DNA of 64,000 bases from Yersinia entomophaga (GCF_001656035.1 NZ_CP010029.1:2925602-2989601), one strand, 5' to 3'. Positions 38,588-49,749 are shown, numbered from the stretch's first letter. The notes: a model not told the origin generated them from the sequence alone. Numbers and translations: made by a program.

Positions 38588-40540
38588 TTAAACCGTTTCT
38601 CCGCCTTTAAACTGTCCGATATCCAGCCGGTGCAGCTTCACTTTACGCCACAGTGTGGTGCGGCCAATGCCCAGCAAGGTTGCCATTTCATTAAGCTGAC
38701 CCTGACACACCAGCGCGGCGCGAATTATCGCCTGCCGTTCTAGCTCTTGCAGTGATAGCACGGGCTGCGGCTGCGGGGCGTCCGGTTCAAGAAGCAATTT
38801 TTCACCCAGCAAATGCTCAGGTAAGTCATTGAGACGAATTCGGTTATTGCGACAGGACATCGCAGCGCGTTCGACAACGCTTTTCAACTCCTGATCGTTG
38901 CCCGGCCACGGATACTGATTGAGCTGGCGATTAACGTCTTCATCGGTCTGATACTGGCAGTGAAAATGCTGCCCTAAATCCCGCAGGGTATGGTGTACCA
39001 GCAGTTGAATATCCTGTTGGCGCTGGCGTAACGGCGGGATATGTAGTTCGAAAGACTGAAGGGTATAGAACAACTGGCGGCGAAAACGCCCCTGTTTGAC
39101 TAGCAGCGGCAAATCCGCGCCAGTGGCGGCAATAATCCGCACATCCACCGGAATCACCCGATTGGAATTGACGCGCATCAGAATGCCGGTTTTAACGATC
39201 TGCAGCAGCGCGGACTGCATTTCCGGCGACAGGTATTCCACCTGCTCCAGATATAATGTGCCACCGTTGGCTAACTCGAATTTACTCGGTTGTCCGGCCT
39301 CGCCTTCGCTGGCATCGCTGCCGAGGAATTCTCGTGCCATTAAGCTTTGCGGCAATGCCTGACAGTTCAAAGCGATATAAGGGCCATCGGATCGTTCGCT
39401 GGCGTTATGAATCGCCTGCCCTAGTCGCTGTTTTCCCACGCCTTCTTCACCGTGTAGCAAGATAGGATGCTGGCCTTTAGCTGCCTGTTTGCCGTAACGA
39501 ACCAAACGGCGCATTTCCAGAGAGCTAACCGGCATCTCATCGAAGGTATGGCTGGCCCGGCCCAATTGGTTGTGTACCATTTGGCGCAGCAGTTCCTGTG
39601 GATGCAACAATGCGATAAAGCCGCAACGATCGCCGTCGGGTATGGGTTTTAGCGTGAGTAACGCCGGAATAAACTGCTGTTGGTTCTCAAACGTCACCTC
39701 TACGTGACTGAGAGGACTGCGCTGCTGAATTGCGTGGGTCAGCAGAGCGGGAAGCGTCAGTAACTGGTTGACCGGTTTTCCCAGACTATTGGTTGCATCC
39801 AGCCGCAAAATGGCGGCGGCGCGCCGATTGAGATACAGCAGGCAGCCACGCTGATCCCAGGCCATCACGCCGTCCTCCACGCCGTCCAGCAGGGCGTTTA
39901 ACTCATTCAAATGGCGATTGGTTTCTGCCAGCAAGCTGTCCGCATGCAGGGAATTACCGATTTCCCGCGCGATAGCCAGAGTCAGCGGTAAATCACTGGC
40001 GGCTTTTTCCGTTAGCAAACAGCCCAACACGATCACGGCTCGCTGTCGCCCGCTGTTGTCGTATACCGGCGTTGCGCAGAAATGCCACGGATGTAGCGCC
40101 AGCTTAAAGTGCTGACTGCCGCTGACCTGCATTGGGTTACCTTCGGCTATTGCTAGCGCCGGAGCGTTAGTACCGATCAAACCTTCGGCCCAGTAGCTAC
40201 CGGCGGTAAAACCTAATTCACTGAGCTGGCGCAGCGTTTTCGGATGACCGCATTGCCACAGGGTACAGCCGCTTTCATCCAGAATAAGCAGGCTGCACTC
40301 GCGGGATTCCATATATTCATACGCATCTTCCAGCGCCGCTTGTCCCAGAACCAACAGATCGTTTTTACGCTGGCATATCGAGCTGAACGTTGCGCCAGCC
40401 GCCCGATGCGGAATTCGCCAAGTGGCGGGTTGCATCAGTTTATGACAGCGTTGCCAGGAATCATTCAGTGCGGGCGTAACCGCCGGCGCCTGAGAGTTGT
40501 AAGCTGATTCAGTAGGAAGCGGGGCAGACTTTGGGGCCAA
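38588..40540 (-). CDS. dhaR: Dihydroxyacetone operon activator DhaR
   Basis: Transcription activator of 650 residues (E. coli 639): GAF-like sensor (about 50-190), PAS domain (about 205-310), AAA+ domain (about 335-560) and C-terminal Fis-type helix-turn-helix (GRTTLWRKVKLH). The Walker A is GEEGVGKQ. The sigma54-contact GAFTGA loop is replaced by GSDASEGEAGQ, so like E. coli DhaR it should act with the housekeeping sigma factor. The start appears to be TTG at 40540 with GAGG ten bases upstream; no ATG fits the N-terminus. It is convergent downstream of dhaM, whereas in E. coli it is divergent from dhaK. Confidence 0.93.
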   Translation of the reverse strand: MAPKSAPLPTESAYNSQAPAVTPALNDSWQRCHKLMQPATWRIPHRAAGATFSSICQRKNDLLVLGQAALEDAYEYMESRECSLLILDESGCTLWQCGHPKTLRQLSELGFTAGSYWAEGLIGTNAPALAIAEGNPMQVSGSQHFKLALHPWHFCATPVYDNSGRQRAVIVLGCLLTEKAASDLPLTLAIAREIGNSLHADSLLAETNRHLNELNALLDGVEDGVMAWDQRGCLLYLNRRAAAILRLDATNSLGKPVNQLLTLPALLTHAIQQRSPLSHVEVTFENQQQFIPALLTLKPIPDGDRCGFIALLHPQELLRQMVHNQLGRASHTFDEMPVSSLEMRRLVRYGKQAAKGQHPILLHGEEGVGKQRLGQAIHNASERSDGPYIALNCQALPQSLMAREFLGSDASEGEAGQPSKFELANGGTLYLEQVEYLSPEMQSALLQIVKTGILMRVNSNRVIPVDVRIIAATGADLPLLVKQGRFRRQLFYTLQSFELHIPPLRQRQQDIQLLVHHTLRDLGQHFHCQYQTDEDVNRQLNQYPWPGNDQELKSVVERAAMSCRNNRIRLNDLPEHLLGEKLLLEPDAPQPQPVLSLQELERQAIIRAALVCQGQLNEMATLLGIGRTTLWRKVKLHRLDIGQFKGGETV

Positions 40541-40692
40541 AATAGATTTACCTCAACCAGACAGTGATCTCCAAAAACCGAGAATCACTATTAACTCTGA
40601 TTATTGTCTGAATTGCTGTGAAGCCGCAGGCAAATGCGGCTGTCACTTTATTCGCAGCGAATTGACTGAGGGAATAGTGAGCTTTCAACCTA

Positions 40693-41721
40693 TCAAGCTT
40701 TAGAGTCTGGATGACGCCAGTGAATTTGCCCCGGCAGAATCAGCCGCTGCTGTTCTAACGGTTGCTCGGCGATCAGAGCGGTAACCATCTCGAAGCTATG
40801 ACGCGCTAGCCCTTGGCAGTCCTGAGCGATGGTATCGATTTTTAGCGGCAGGCAGTCAAACAGGTAATGATCGTCAAAGCTGCACAGGTGAATATCGCTA
40901 TCCATCAATTGATATTGGTTCAGGTAACGCAGCACCCCTTCCAGCAGGCCACAGGCGGCGGTAAATACCGCTTTCGGTGGTCGGCCCAATTGAGCGCAAA
41001 GTTGAGCGATCATTTCATAGCCGGAGCTAGGCAGATAATTGCCGTTGAGTATCCATTCCGGGCGACATTCTACGCCAGCGCGCTGTAAACCCTGCTGAAA
41101 TCCGCTCAGGCGGTCGCGCGTCGGTGAAATTCGCGGCTGGCCGCCGAGGAAATAAAACTCATCCTGATGTTGCTGCGCCACTTTCTCCACCAGCGTGGCG
41201 GTAGAGGTAATAGAATCGGTGATTACCAGTGGAAGATCCGATTCGCCGATCAGCCGATCCATTTGTATCACCGGCAGCCGAGTGTTGATCTTTTGGTATT
41301 CGCTATCGTTCAGCTGGCTGGAGGCGACGATCAAACCGTCAACCTGACGCTGCACCAGACTGTTCACCGCCATCATTTCCTGGCTAGGATTTTCATCGGT
41401 GCAGGCGATAAGCAGTTGTAACCCGGCTTCGCGACACAGCATTTCCAGCTCGCGGGAAATCAGGGCAAAACCATGATTGGTCATTTCAGGCACCACCAGA
41501 CCCAGCGTATGGCTGCGGGTCGATCGCAAAGAACGAGCGTGGAAACTTGGCTGGTAATTGTGTTCGTTGGCCAGAGCGATAATGCGATCCCGGGTTTCGT
41601 CAGAAACACGATATTCCTTACTGCGACCATTCAGAACCAGGCTGGCGGTCGATTTAGACACACCAGCCAGTTTAGCTATATCGTTAATAGTAATACGTTT
41701 ACTGTTTTTCACTGACTGCAT
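40693..41721 (-). CDS. scrR: LacI-family sucrose operon repressor ScrR
   Basis: Repressor of 342 residues. The helix-turn-helix [20 protein letters not shown] is at residues 11-30, followed by a hinge and a sugar-binding domain. It closely follows the Klebsiella/enteric ScrR sequence, for example [24 protein letters not shown] and [13 protein letters not shown]. The expected inducer is fructose or fructose-1-phosphate. It is last in the scrYABR operon, 22 bp after scrB. It is unlike CscR of the other sucrose locus beyond the general family fold. Confidence 0.93.
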   Translation of the reverse strand: MQSVKNSKRITINDIAKLAGVSKSTASLVLNGRSKEYRVSDETRDRIIALANEHNYQPSFHARSLRSTRSHTLGLVVPEMTNHGFALISRELEMLCREAGLQLLIACTDENPSQEMMAVNSLVQRQVDGLIVASSQLNDSEYQKINTRLPVIQMDRLIGESDLPLVITDSITSTATLVEKVAQQHQDEFYFLGGQPRISPTRDRLSGFQQGLQRAGVECRPEWILNGNYLPSSGYEMIAQLCAQLGRPPKAVFTAACGLLEGVLRYLNQYQLMDSDIHLCSFDDHYLFDCLPLKIDTIAQDCQGLARHSFEMVTALIAEQPLEQQRLILPGQIHWRHPDSKA

Positions 41722-41742
41722 CTGCCACCGGGAAAGATGCCC

Positions 41743-43152
41743 TTATTCTAACATGGGTGACAGTAACAACCAGTGCCGCAGGTGCAGTTCACCCTTGCCG
41801 CTGAAAATTGCCTGTGGTTCAGGCTGAGGGAAATAGCTGGAAGTCATGACGCCTTCACCATTGTTGATAAAGATTTCCACGCTACAGCGGTCGAAAAGCA
41901 GCTGTAACTGATGCACAGAACCGCGCCAGTAGCGGAACTCTCGCTCGCCTGTACGCAGATTATTGCGACTAAGAGTCAGGCGCTCGCCGTCCCACTCCAG
42001 CGTCATGGTGTCGGCCAGTTGTAGGGTGAACTCGCCGCTGATTTCCAACTGGATTTCCGCATTGTCGATGCGAAACGGTGGTGCGGCATCGGCGCTTCCT
42101 TTCCACTGGAAAAGAACGGTGCGTAGTGCGGTTAATTCACGGGCTGGTTGCTGAATAATTTTGCCATTACGCAGCGACAGCTCGCGCGGACTGCTCATCG
42201 TGTGAATCCAGCCGTAATTCACTGTTGGCTGATATAACTCATCCTGATTCGGAATGCCCATCCAGCCAAACAGTAAACGGCGGCCATCCGCTGCCAGCGT
42301 GGTTTGTGGGGCGTAGAATTCGAATCCGGCGTCCAGCTCGTGGAAAGCACCGTGGTTAAACTGGCCTTGCTGATAATCGAGTTTTCCGCAGACATAACCG
42401 GCCTGATAAGTATTGCGATAACGTTCGGCCTCCGCTGCCAGCCCTTGCGGACAGAAGATCAGCACATCTTCGTCGCCAAGCGTAAACAGATCCGGACATT
42501 CCCACATATAACCGAAGTCATTCAAACCATTGATACCAGAACCAGCGATTTCACCCAGACTTTGCCATTGATGCAGATCCGGCGAACGGAACAGCAACAC
42601 TTTGCCTTTCAGCTCAAGATCCTGTGCGCCCAGCACCATGTACCACTGACCGTCGTGCTGCCAAACTTTCGGATCGCGCACATGGCCGGTATAGCCAGCA
42701 GGTAGGCTCAGTACTGGCCCCAGCTTATCGAATTCTCCGCGCGCATTCTCTCGCGCCAGACATTGAAATGCGGTGCGGCTACCATCTGGATATTTCACAT
42801 TACCGGTATACATCAGGTGAATGCGTTCGTCGTGGATCACCGCAGAGCCAGAGTAACAGCCGTGGCTTTCATATTCTTCGCTCGGTGCCAGCGCCAGAGG
42901 CTGATGTTCCCAGTGAATCAAATCCGCACTGCGCCAGTGTCCCCAATATTTACTGCCGTGGGCGCAGGCCAGCGGATTCCATTGATAAAATAAATGATAG
43001 TAGCCAGCGTGATAGATAAAACCGTTAGGATCGTTCAGCAGCCCGATGCACGGAGCCAAATGCCAGCCGGGCCGATGTGGATCCCGCGCGGCCCGAACCT
43101 GACCGGACATCACCGCCAACGTGAGTTGTTTGAGTAAACTGGCTTCTTGCAT
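41743..43152 (-). CDS. scrB: Sucrose-6-phosphate hydrolase, GH32
   Basis: Cytoplasmic enzyme of 469 residues that splits sucrose-6-phosphate, made by the PTS, into glucose-6-phosphate and fructose. The GH32 motifs are LLNDPNG near residue 38, VRDPKVW near 160 and the acid/base WECPDLF near 215, followed by a beta-sandwich domain. Its ATG overlaps the scrA stop (TAATG), so translation is coupled. It is paralogous to CscA at 18.8-20.2 kb, but its family and operon mark it as the phosphosugar enzyme. Confidence 0.95.
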   Translation of the reverse strand: MQEASLLKQLTLAVMSGQVRAARDPHRPGWHLAPCIGLLNDPNGFIYHAGYYHLFYQWNPLACAHGSKYWGHWRSADLIHWEHQPLALAPSEEYESHGCYSGSAVIHDERIHLMYTGNVKYPDGSRTAFQCLARENARGEFDKLGPVLSLPAGYTGHVRDPKVWQHDGQWYMVLGAQDLELKGKVLLFRSPDLHQWQSLGEIAGSGINGLNDFGYMWECPDLFTLGDEDVLIFCPQGLAAEAERYRNTYQAGYVCGKLDYQQGQFNHGAFHELDAGFEFYAPQTTLAADGRRLLFGWMGIPNQDELYQPTVNYGWIHTMSSPRELSLRNGKIIQQPARELTALRTVLFQWKGSADAAPPFRIDNAEIQLEISGEFTLQLADTMTLEWDGERLTLSRNNLRTGEREFRYWRGSVHQLQLLFDRCSVEIFINNGEGVMTSSYFPQPEPQAIFSGKGELHLRHWLLLSPMLE

Positions 43153-44522
43153 TATTCACTGTCCGTTTTGTATTTCAGCAGCAGCGAGATGATAAAGGCC
43201 GAGCTGAAAGCGATAACCAAACCAATCAGATAGCTGACAATGGCACTGCTTTGAACGATAGCCAAACCGGGAATGCCGGTTAAACCAACGGCGGTCATAC
43301 CGACGTGATTGGCAACCACCCAAGCACCGCCCAGAGCGCCGCCGGCTAGTGCGGCCAGAAACGGCTTCACAAAGCGCAGGTTAATACCAAAGATTGCCGC
43401 TTCGGTAATACCTAGCATGGCAGAGAAGGCCGACGGCACTGCTATAGCCTTGATTTTGACATCTTTGGTTTTGAAGTACACCGCCAGACAGGCACCGCCC
43501 TGAGCAACGTTAGCCATCGACCAAATCGGCAGCAGAAAGTTAACGCCAATGTTTGGGTTACCCAGTAATCCGGCCTCAATCGCGTGGAAACTATGATGGA
43601 TACCGGTAATCACTATCACCGAATACAGGCCGCCGAACAGCAATCCGGCAAACCAGCCTGCGTGGGTGATCAAAGTGCTGAGGATCATTGAAATACCGTC
43701 GCCGAGTACCCGACCTGCCGGGCCGATGAACAGCAGTGCGATAAAACCGGAAATCACCACGGTGAGGAAGGGCGTCAGGATCAAATCCAGCGCGTTAGGC
43801 ACCACTTTTCGCAGCCGTTTTTCCACCATGCTCATAAACCAGACCGCCAGTAACACCGGAAACACGGTGCCCTGATAGCCGATCATGGCGATTTCTAATC
43901 CGAAAAAATTCATGGTGTGGAAGCCGCCCGCAACGCCCCAGGCGTTGGTCAGTGCCGGATGAGTGAGAATCCCGCCCAACGTGGCACCCAAATAAGGGTT
44001 TCCGCCGAACTCTTTCGCGGCGGTAAAGCCAATCAGAATCGGCAAAATGATGAAGGCGGCGGAGCTGAACATATCCAGCATGATAAAGATGGCGCTGTCG
44101 GCGTCGGCCCAGCCATAGGTTTTCACCATCCCCAACAGACCCATTAATAGGCCAGAGGCGACGATAGCCGGAATAATTGGCACAAAAATATTCGACAGTA
44201 AACGAGCGACCCGTTGGAACGGATTGAGTTTTTTTGCGGCCAGATCGGCTGCTTCAGATTTACTGGATTCGTTTACGCCGGTTTGTCGGATAAATTCCGC
44301 GTGAACCTTATTGACCAAACCGGTGCCGAAAATAACCTGAATTTGACCGGCGTTACTGAAGCAACCTTTTACGCCATCCAGTTTTTCGATGGCGGATTTT
44401 TGTACCAGATTATCATCTGCCAATACCAGCCGCAGACGGGTGGCACAGTGGGCGGCACTGACGATATTTTCCTTGCCTCCCAGCAGCGGGAGCAGAGCCG
44501 AAACGGTCTCAGTCATGTTCAT
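43152..44522 (-). CDS. scrA: PTS sucrose-specific EIIBC component
   Basis: Inner-membrane permease of 456 residues that imports sucrose and phosphorylates it. The EIIB domain (1-80) has the phosphorylated Cys26 in SAAHCATRLRLVL. The EIIC domain (about 105-450) has around ten helices, with GGTL-type and GITEAAIFG motifs. There is no EIIA domain; EIIA-glucose (Crr) normally serves this type. It lies between scrY and scrB in the operon. Confidence 0.95.
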   Translation of the reverse strand: MNMTETVSALLPLLGGKENIVSAAHCATRLRLVLADDNLVQKSAIEKLDGVKGCFSNAGQIQVIFGTGLVNKVHAEFIRQTGVNESSKSEAADLAAKKLNPFQRVARLLSNIFVPIIPAIVASGLLMGLLGMVKTYGWADADSAIFIMLDMFSSAAFIILPILIGFTAAKEFGGNPYLGATLGGILTHPALTNAWGVAGGFHTMNFFGLEIAMIGYQGTVFPVLLAVWFMSMVEKRLRKVVPNALDLILTPFLTVVISGFIALLFIGPAGRVLGDGISMILSTLITHAGWFAGLLFGGLYSVIVITGIHHSFHAIEAGLLGNPNIGVNFLLPIWSMANVAQGGACLAVYFKTKDVKIKAIAVPSAFSAMLGITEAAIFGINLRFVKPFLAALAGGALGGAWVVANHVGMTAVGLTGIPGLAIVQSSAIVSYLIGLVIAFSSAFIISLLLKYKTDSE

Positions 44523-44628
44523 TTTTTTCCCTCATTCTATCCAGCAAAGCCGCGTTCAGATTCGCATAGCGGCCTTTCTCGTAGCGATACATTGTTATTT
44601 ATATACAGGGTGACTTTATGGTATGTCC

Positions 44629-44650
44629 GCCGTCATTGCGGTTCGACGGC
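44629..44650 (-). other. Small hairpin between scrY and scrA
   Basis: GCCGTC and GACGGC with a 10-base loop lie just after the scrY stop. No T tract follows. It may modulate the ratio of porin to permease mRNA. Confidence 0.35.
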
Positions 44651-44659
44651 CAGTTATTA

Positions 44660-46216
<1,557 letters not shown>

Positions 46217-46223
46217 CTAAACA

Positions 46224-46318
46224 GCTAAACCGGTTTTTCATGGCTAACATAATGGAGTTAACCCTGAGTTAGCAAAACATTTTGCTAACCCGTTTCAGCC
46301 ATTGTGATCCAGCTTACA
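46224..46318 (-). promoter_or_regulatory. scrY control region: two ScrR-like operators and a CRP site
   Basis: GCTAAACCGGTTTT (46224-46237) and GCTAACCCGTTTC (46284-46296) share the core GCTAAnCCGnTT and are 60 bp apart. A third like site lies before scrK. TGTGATCCAGCTTACA (46303-46318) matches the CRP consensus TGTGA-N6-TCACA at 9 of 10 positions. This fits sucrose induction plus catabolite repression. Binding is inferred. Confidence 0.7.
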
Positions 46319-46357
46319 AATCGATCGTTTCAAACGGAGCTGGCCGGGTTTTTAGCC

Positions 46358-46386
46358 ATAAAAAAGCGCGCCGGGATCGGCGCGCT
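46358..46386 (-). terminator. Terminator after the XAC2610-like gene
   Basis: AGCGCGCC and GGCGCGCT form an 8-bp stem with a 6-base loop and TTTTT on the minus strand. It separates the upstream gene from scrY. Confidence 0.85.
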
Positions 46387-46426
46387 GGAGAAGTCACTCA
46401 ATGAGAGGGGGGTTAAAGCGAGGTCA

Positions 46427-47296
46427 TTACCTGAATACCGCAGACTCCTGTGGTGCTGAATGTTCGGTTTCATCGGCGGCGACCCATTTATAAATATCAC
46501 CGCGCTTTTTGCTGGCATATTTGATTTTTACCCAAGTTTTATCGGTGTTTTCCAGAACGGTTAAATCCACGATCGCGACTTGATCGCCTTTCACCAGATA
46601 CATCGCTGATTTCTGAGCTTTGTTCGGTGCATTATACAGACGTAACTTTTCATTTTTCACTGTATAAACATAGGGTTCACCTTCAATCCCAATAGCCTGT
46701 TGGCTGATTTTCTTACCTTGAGGATCGTAGTATCGTTCGAAAAAAGCGAAGGTTGAAATGTCGTGATCGGGAGCAACGCCCATGTTTAATTCCATATCCG
46801 AGGCCAGATAAAGCTTCCCTTGATCATCGTATTTAAATTTGTCGCTATACCAGACTGGGCCGCCACGGCAGGATGAAATGATGGTTTTGTTTTTCTCATC
46901 CAGCGTCACATCGGAAAACTGGCCGCAGGCGCCAGGATTATTCGGTTTTAGTGCTTTAAATTGGCCTGCTTCAGGCTGCCAGAGGTAGATGAAAGTCTCA
47001 AAATTCACCATGCCGACCGGCACATCGATGGCGATATCGTTATAACCATCGAAGTTGAAATCAGTGAAACTGGCTCCCGGATTTTTACCATCATCAATAA
47101 ATTCAAAACCGCCCAGTTCCTGAGTTTTTCCGGAGGGTAACAGCACCTCGAAACGCCCGCCGTCGCTATTTGATCCTTCAAACTGCTCAATAGTTAATTG
47201 CCCTTTATGGTCTTTATCAATAACAAAAGGTGTTGGTGTAGCAAAAGCTGCCACGGGTAAGACGCTGAGCAGCAAGACCGCAGACAAAGATTTCAC
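46427..47296 (-). CDS. Secreted XAC2610-like / SH3-like protein, function unknown
   Basis: Exported protein of 289 residues. A signal peptide ends near residue 19 (LLLSVLPVAAFA, then TPTPFV). Residues 60-170 contain an FG-GAP-like calcium-loop segment (FTDFNFDGYNDIAIDVPVG) typical of XAC2610-related proteins. Residues 210-280 look like a bacterial SH3-type domain. Two Cys (PGACGQF and ISSCRGG) may form a disulfide. The start is GTG with AGGAA seven bases upstream. It sits between scrK and scrY on the same strand with its own terminator, where scr clusters normally have no gene. A role in sucrose use is not established. Confidence 0.7.
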   Translation of the reverse strand: MKSLSAVLLLSVLPVAAFATPTPFVIDKDHKGQLTIEQFEGSNSDGGRFEVLLPSGKTQELGGFEFIDDGKNPGASFTDFNFDGYNDIAIDVPVGMVNFETFIYLWQPEAGQFKALKPNNPGACGQFSDVTLDEKNKTIISSCRGGPVWYSDKFKYDDQGKLYLASDMELNMGVAPDHDISTFAFFERYYDPQGKKISQQAIGIEGEPYVYTVKNEKLRLYNAPNKAQKSAMYLVKGDQVAIVDLTVLENTDKTWVKIKYASKKRGDIYKWVAADETEHSAPQESAVFR

Positions 47297-47436
47297 GTTG
47301 AGTTCCTTTCAGAAAAGAAAATAGCGGGCAGGTAGGTTCAGACAGGAAATATATAGTGGGGTTGGAGGAAAGGCAAATAAGCGGTTACTGCCGAATAACT
47401 ACGATAAAACAGAGAGATCCGGCAGGTATCAGCGGG

Positions 47437-48372
47437 CTAAACCGGGGTTTTTAAAAAATGAGCCAGTTGGCTGGAGCTTGGCAACGCGGTCATCGCGCCT
47501 TTGGCCGTGGTCGCCAGTGCGCCGCAGGCTTGAGCCTGAGCGATTGCAGCGGGAAGATCTGTGCCTTTGGCCCAGTCTTGCTGGTCAGCCAGGGCGGCCA
47601 GCAGCCCGGCGACGAAGGCATCTCCTGCGCCAGTAGTATCTACCGGAGTGACTTTGCGGCTCGGATATTGCTGCAAATCCGTGCGATTATGCAGCCATAC
47701 GCCATCAGCCCCCAGCGTAACCAACAGCAGTTTGCACGGGAAGTGTGCCATTATTTGCTCTATAGCTAGGGTGGTTTCATCGGTTCCGCTGATAAATGCC
47801 AGTTCTTCCAGCGACAGTTTGACTACGTCCGCCAATTGTAGCGCCTGATGCAGGCACGGCAGCAATTCCTCCGGATTTTGCCAAATATCTTCCCGAATAT
47901 TAGGATCGAAGCTGACCCAACCGCCGGCGGCTTTGATACGCTTCATCGCTTCAAATGCGGTGCTTCGACTGGGTTCACGGCTGAGCGCAATGGAGCAAAC
48001 GTGAAGCCACTGATGGGCTTCAAATTCCGGTAAATCATCGGGTTGTAGGAATAAATCGGCGCTTGGATTGACCATAAAAGTAAAGGATCGCTCGCCGTTT
48101 CGATCTAAATCCACCACCACGGTTGAGGTGTGATAGTGAGGATCTTGCGTCATGTAGCGGGTATCGACATTTTCCTGCTGCAATATCTGCTGCATAAAGC
48201 GGCCAAAGCTATCGTTGCCCACTCGGCCAATAAAGGCGCTTTTACCGCCTAAACGGGCAATTCCCACGGCGACGTTTGCCGGTGCTCCGCCGGGACATTT
48301 AAGGTAACTATTTGAATTATCAGGCACCAGATCAACCACGGCATCGCCTAAAACCCACACTGAATTCTTCAT
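47437..48372 (-). CDS. scrK: Fructokinase ScrK (PfkB family)
   Basis: Cytoplasmic ATP-dependent kinase of 311 residues that phosphorylates the fructose released from sucrose to fructose-6-phosphate. PfkB signatures are present: the N-terminal GGAPANVAVGIARLGG near residues 28-43 and DTTGAGDAFVAGLL near 245-258, which holds the catalytic Asp. The start at 48372 gives MKNSVWVLGDAVVDL; an ATG four codons earlier has no better ribosome site. It is separated from scrYABR by the XAC2610-like gene and has its own ScrR-like operator. It could also serve the csc locus, which lacks a kinase. Confidence 0.93.
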   Translation of the reverse strand: MKNSVWVLGDAVVDLVPDNSNSYLKCPGGAPANVAVGIARLGGKSAFIGRVGNDSFGRFMQQILQQENVDTRYMTQDPHYHTSTVVVDLDRNGERSFTFMVNPSADLFLQPDDLPEFEAHQWLHVCSIALSREPSRSTAFEAMKRIKAAGGWVSFDPNIREDIWQNPEELLPCLHQALQLADVVKLSLEELAFISGTDETTLAIEQIMAHFPCKLLLVTLGADGVWLHNRTDLQQYPSRKVTPVDTTGAGDAFVAGLLAALADQQDWAKGTDLPAAIAQAQACGALATTAKGAMTALPSSSQLAHFLKTPV

Positions 48373-48418
48373 GATGATCCTCAAATTTATCCGATCCTAT
48401 TGGTGGCTAAAATTAGAA

Positions 48419-48431
48419 GAATCGGTTTAGC
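48419..48431 (-). promoter_or_regulatory. ScrR-like operator upstream of scrK
   Basis: Read on the minus strand this is GCTAAACCGATTC, sharing the core GCTAAnCCGnTT with the two sites before scrY. It lies about 47 bp upstream of the scrK start. Confidence 0.65.
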
Positions 48432-48530
48432 AAAGCAACAAAATTCCTGAAGTAATCAGAAAAAGTGAGTCATAACGTGATCTAATCGATTTTATTGCAG
48501 TGAGAAATATTGGGTAGTTTAAAAACAAAA

Positions 48531-48549
48531 GATATGGATTATCATTAGC
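48531..48549 (+). promoter_or_regulatory. Fur box before the binding-protein gene
   Basis: GATATGGATTATCATTAGC matches the 19-bp Fur consensus at 15 positions. It lies 37 bp before the ATG of the substrate-binding protein, which suggests iron-repressed expression. Confidence 0.65.
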
Positions 48550-48585
48550 GTTCGAATCTTATTATGCATTTATCAAGGATATATC

Positions 48586-49722
48586 ATGTCCGTTAGTCTT
48601 CTCCGCGCAGCCCGCTGGCTATTGGCTTCGCTGGCGATCCTTATGTCCTGGTCTGCGTTGGCTGCACCTATTGTGGTTACCGATGTGGCGGGGCGTGAAG
48701 TGACATTGCCTCAGCCCGCCGCCAAAGTCATGTTGGCTGACGCCAGAGCCTTGCTGGCGCTGAATATTTTGCATCCGCAAACGCCGCTAAAAAATATTAT
48801 TGCTTGGGATAATTCGCTAAAAGTCAAAGCGCCAGATCTGGTAGAGGCTTACGCGAAGACATTCCCTGAAATCAATAAGATTCCTATTTTTGAAAACCCC
48901 TACGTTTCTGATTTTAGCGTGGAACAAGCGGTAGTTTTCAGGCCAGATCTAATAATTTTTGATATTGGCTTGCTGGAAAAACTGAAAAGCAGCGGCGTGT
49001 TAGGGCAGTTGGAAAAAGCCGGACTGCCGGTATTAATCATCGATTTCCGTCAGCAGCCGCTCACCAATACGGTGCCAAGTATGAGATTACTCGGCAAAGT
49101 CTTTGGCGAAGAGGCGAACGCTGAATCCTTTATTCAGTTCTATCAGCAACGTTTGGATTTGGTTCGTGAGCGGGTTGCGGCCTTAAAACCAGAGCAGCGC
49201 CCCAGCGTGTTTATCGAACGCAGCGCCGGAATGAAAGGCGATGATTGTTGCAGCACTTTTGGGAAAGGCAGTTTCGGACAATTTATCGATGTTGCAGGCG
49301 GTAATAACGTTGGAAGCAAGCTGTTTCCGGCAATGGGCGGAGACGTTAACGTCGAGCAACTGATTGCCAGTAACCCGGATTTTTATCTGATGACCGGCGC
49401 TGACTGGAGTCGCGGGCACCGAGGTACTTTAGCGGTTCCGCTAGGTTATAGCACCGATGAAGCTACCACGCAGGCGCGTCTGAAACACCTGATGAATCGC
49501 ACCGGCATCAGCGTGCTGCAATCGGTCAAAGATAAGAAGGTTATGGCGATTTATCATCAGTTTTACGATACGCCGTTCAACGTGATTGCCGTTGAAGCCA
49601 TTGCTAAATTCCTGCATCCGGAGCTATTTAGCGATCTTGACCCTCTGGCAGATATCAAGATGTTGCATCAAAAATACACCGCGCTGGATTACAGCGGCGT
49701 GTTTTGGGTTCAGGCTAAATAA
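48586..49722 (+). CDS. ABC transporter substrate-binding protein, iron-siderophore type
   Basis: Periplasmic binding protein of 378 residues. A signal peptide ends near residue 26 (SWSALA). The class III binding fold (PF01497) has typical segments: VVTDVAGREVTLPQPAAKVM, FRPDLIIFD and a helix-rich C-terminal lobe. A Cys pair occurs at DDCCSTFG. It sits upstream of a TonB receptor gene and a Fur box precedes it, so the ligand is probably a ferric siderophore or other iron complex. No permease or ATPase genes accompany it. It is longer than FepB/FecB (about 300-320), and I do not recognise a named orthologue. Confidence 0.8.
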   Translation: MSVSLLRAARWLLASLAILMSWSALAAPIVVTDVAGREVTLPQPAAKVMLADARALLALNILHPQTPLKNIIAWDNSLKVKAPDLVEAYAKTFPEINKIPIFENPYVSDFSVEQAVVFRPDLIIFDIGLLEKLKSSGVLGQLEKAGLPVLIIDFRQQPLTNTVPSMRLLGKVFGEEANAESFIQFYQQRLDLVRERVAALKPEQRPSVFIERSAGMKGDDCCSTFGKGSFGQFIDVAGGNNVGSKLFPAMGGDVNVEQLIASNPDFYLMTGADWSRGHRGTLAVPLGYSTDEATTQARLKHLMNRTGISVLQSVKDKKVMAIYHQFYDTPFNVIAVEAIAKFLHPELFSDLDPLADIKMLHQKYTALDYSGVFWVQAK

Positions 49723-49749
49723 TTCCTGCCACGCTCATTTCTCCTGCTA

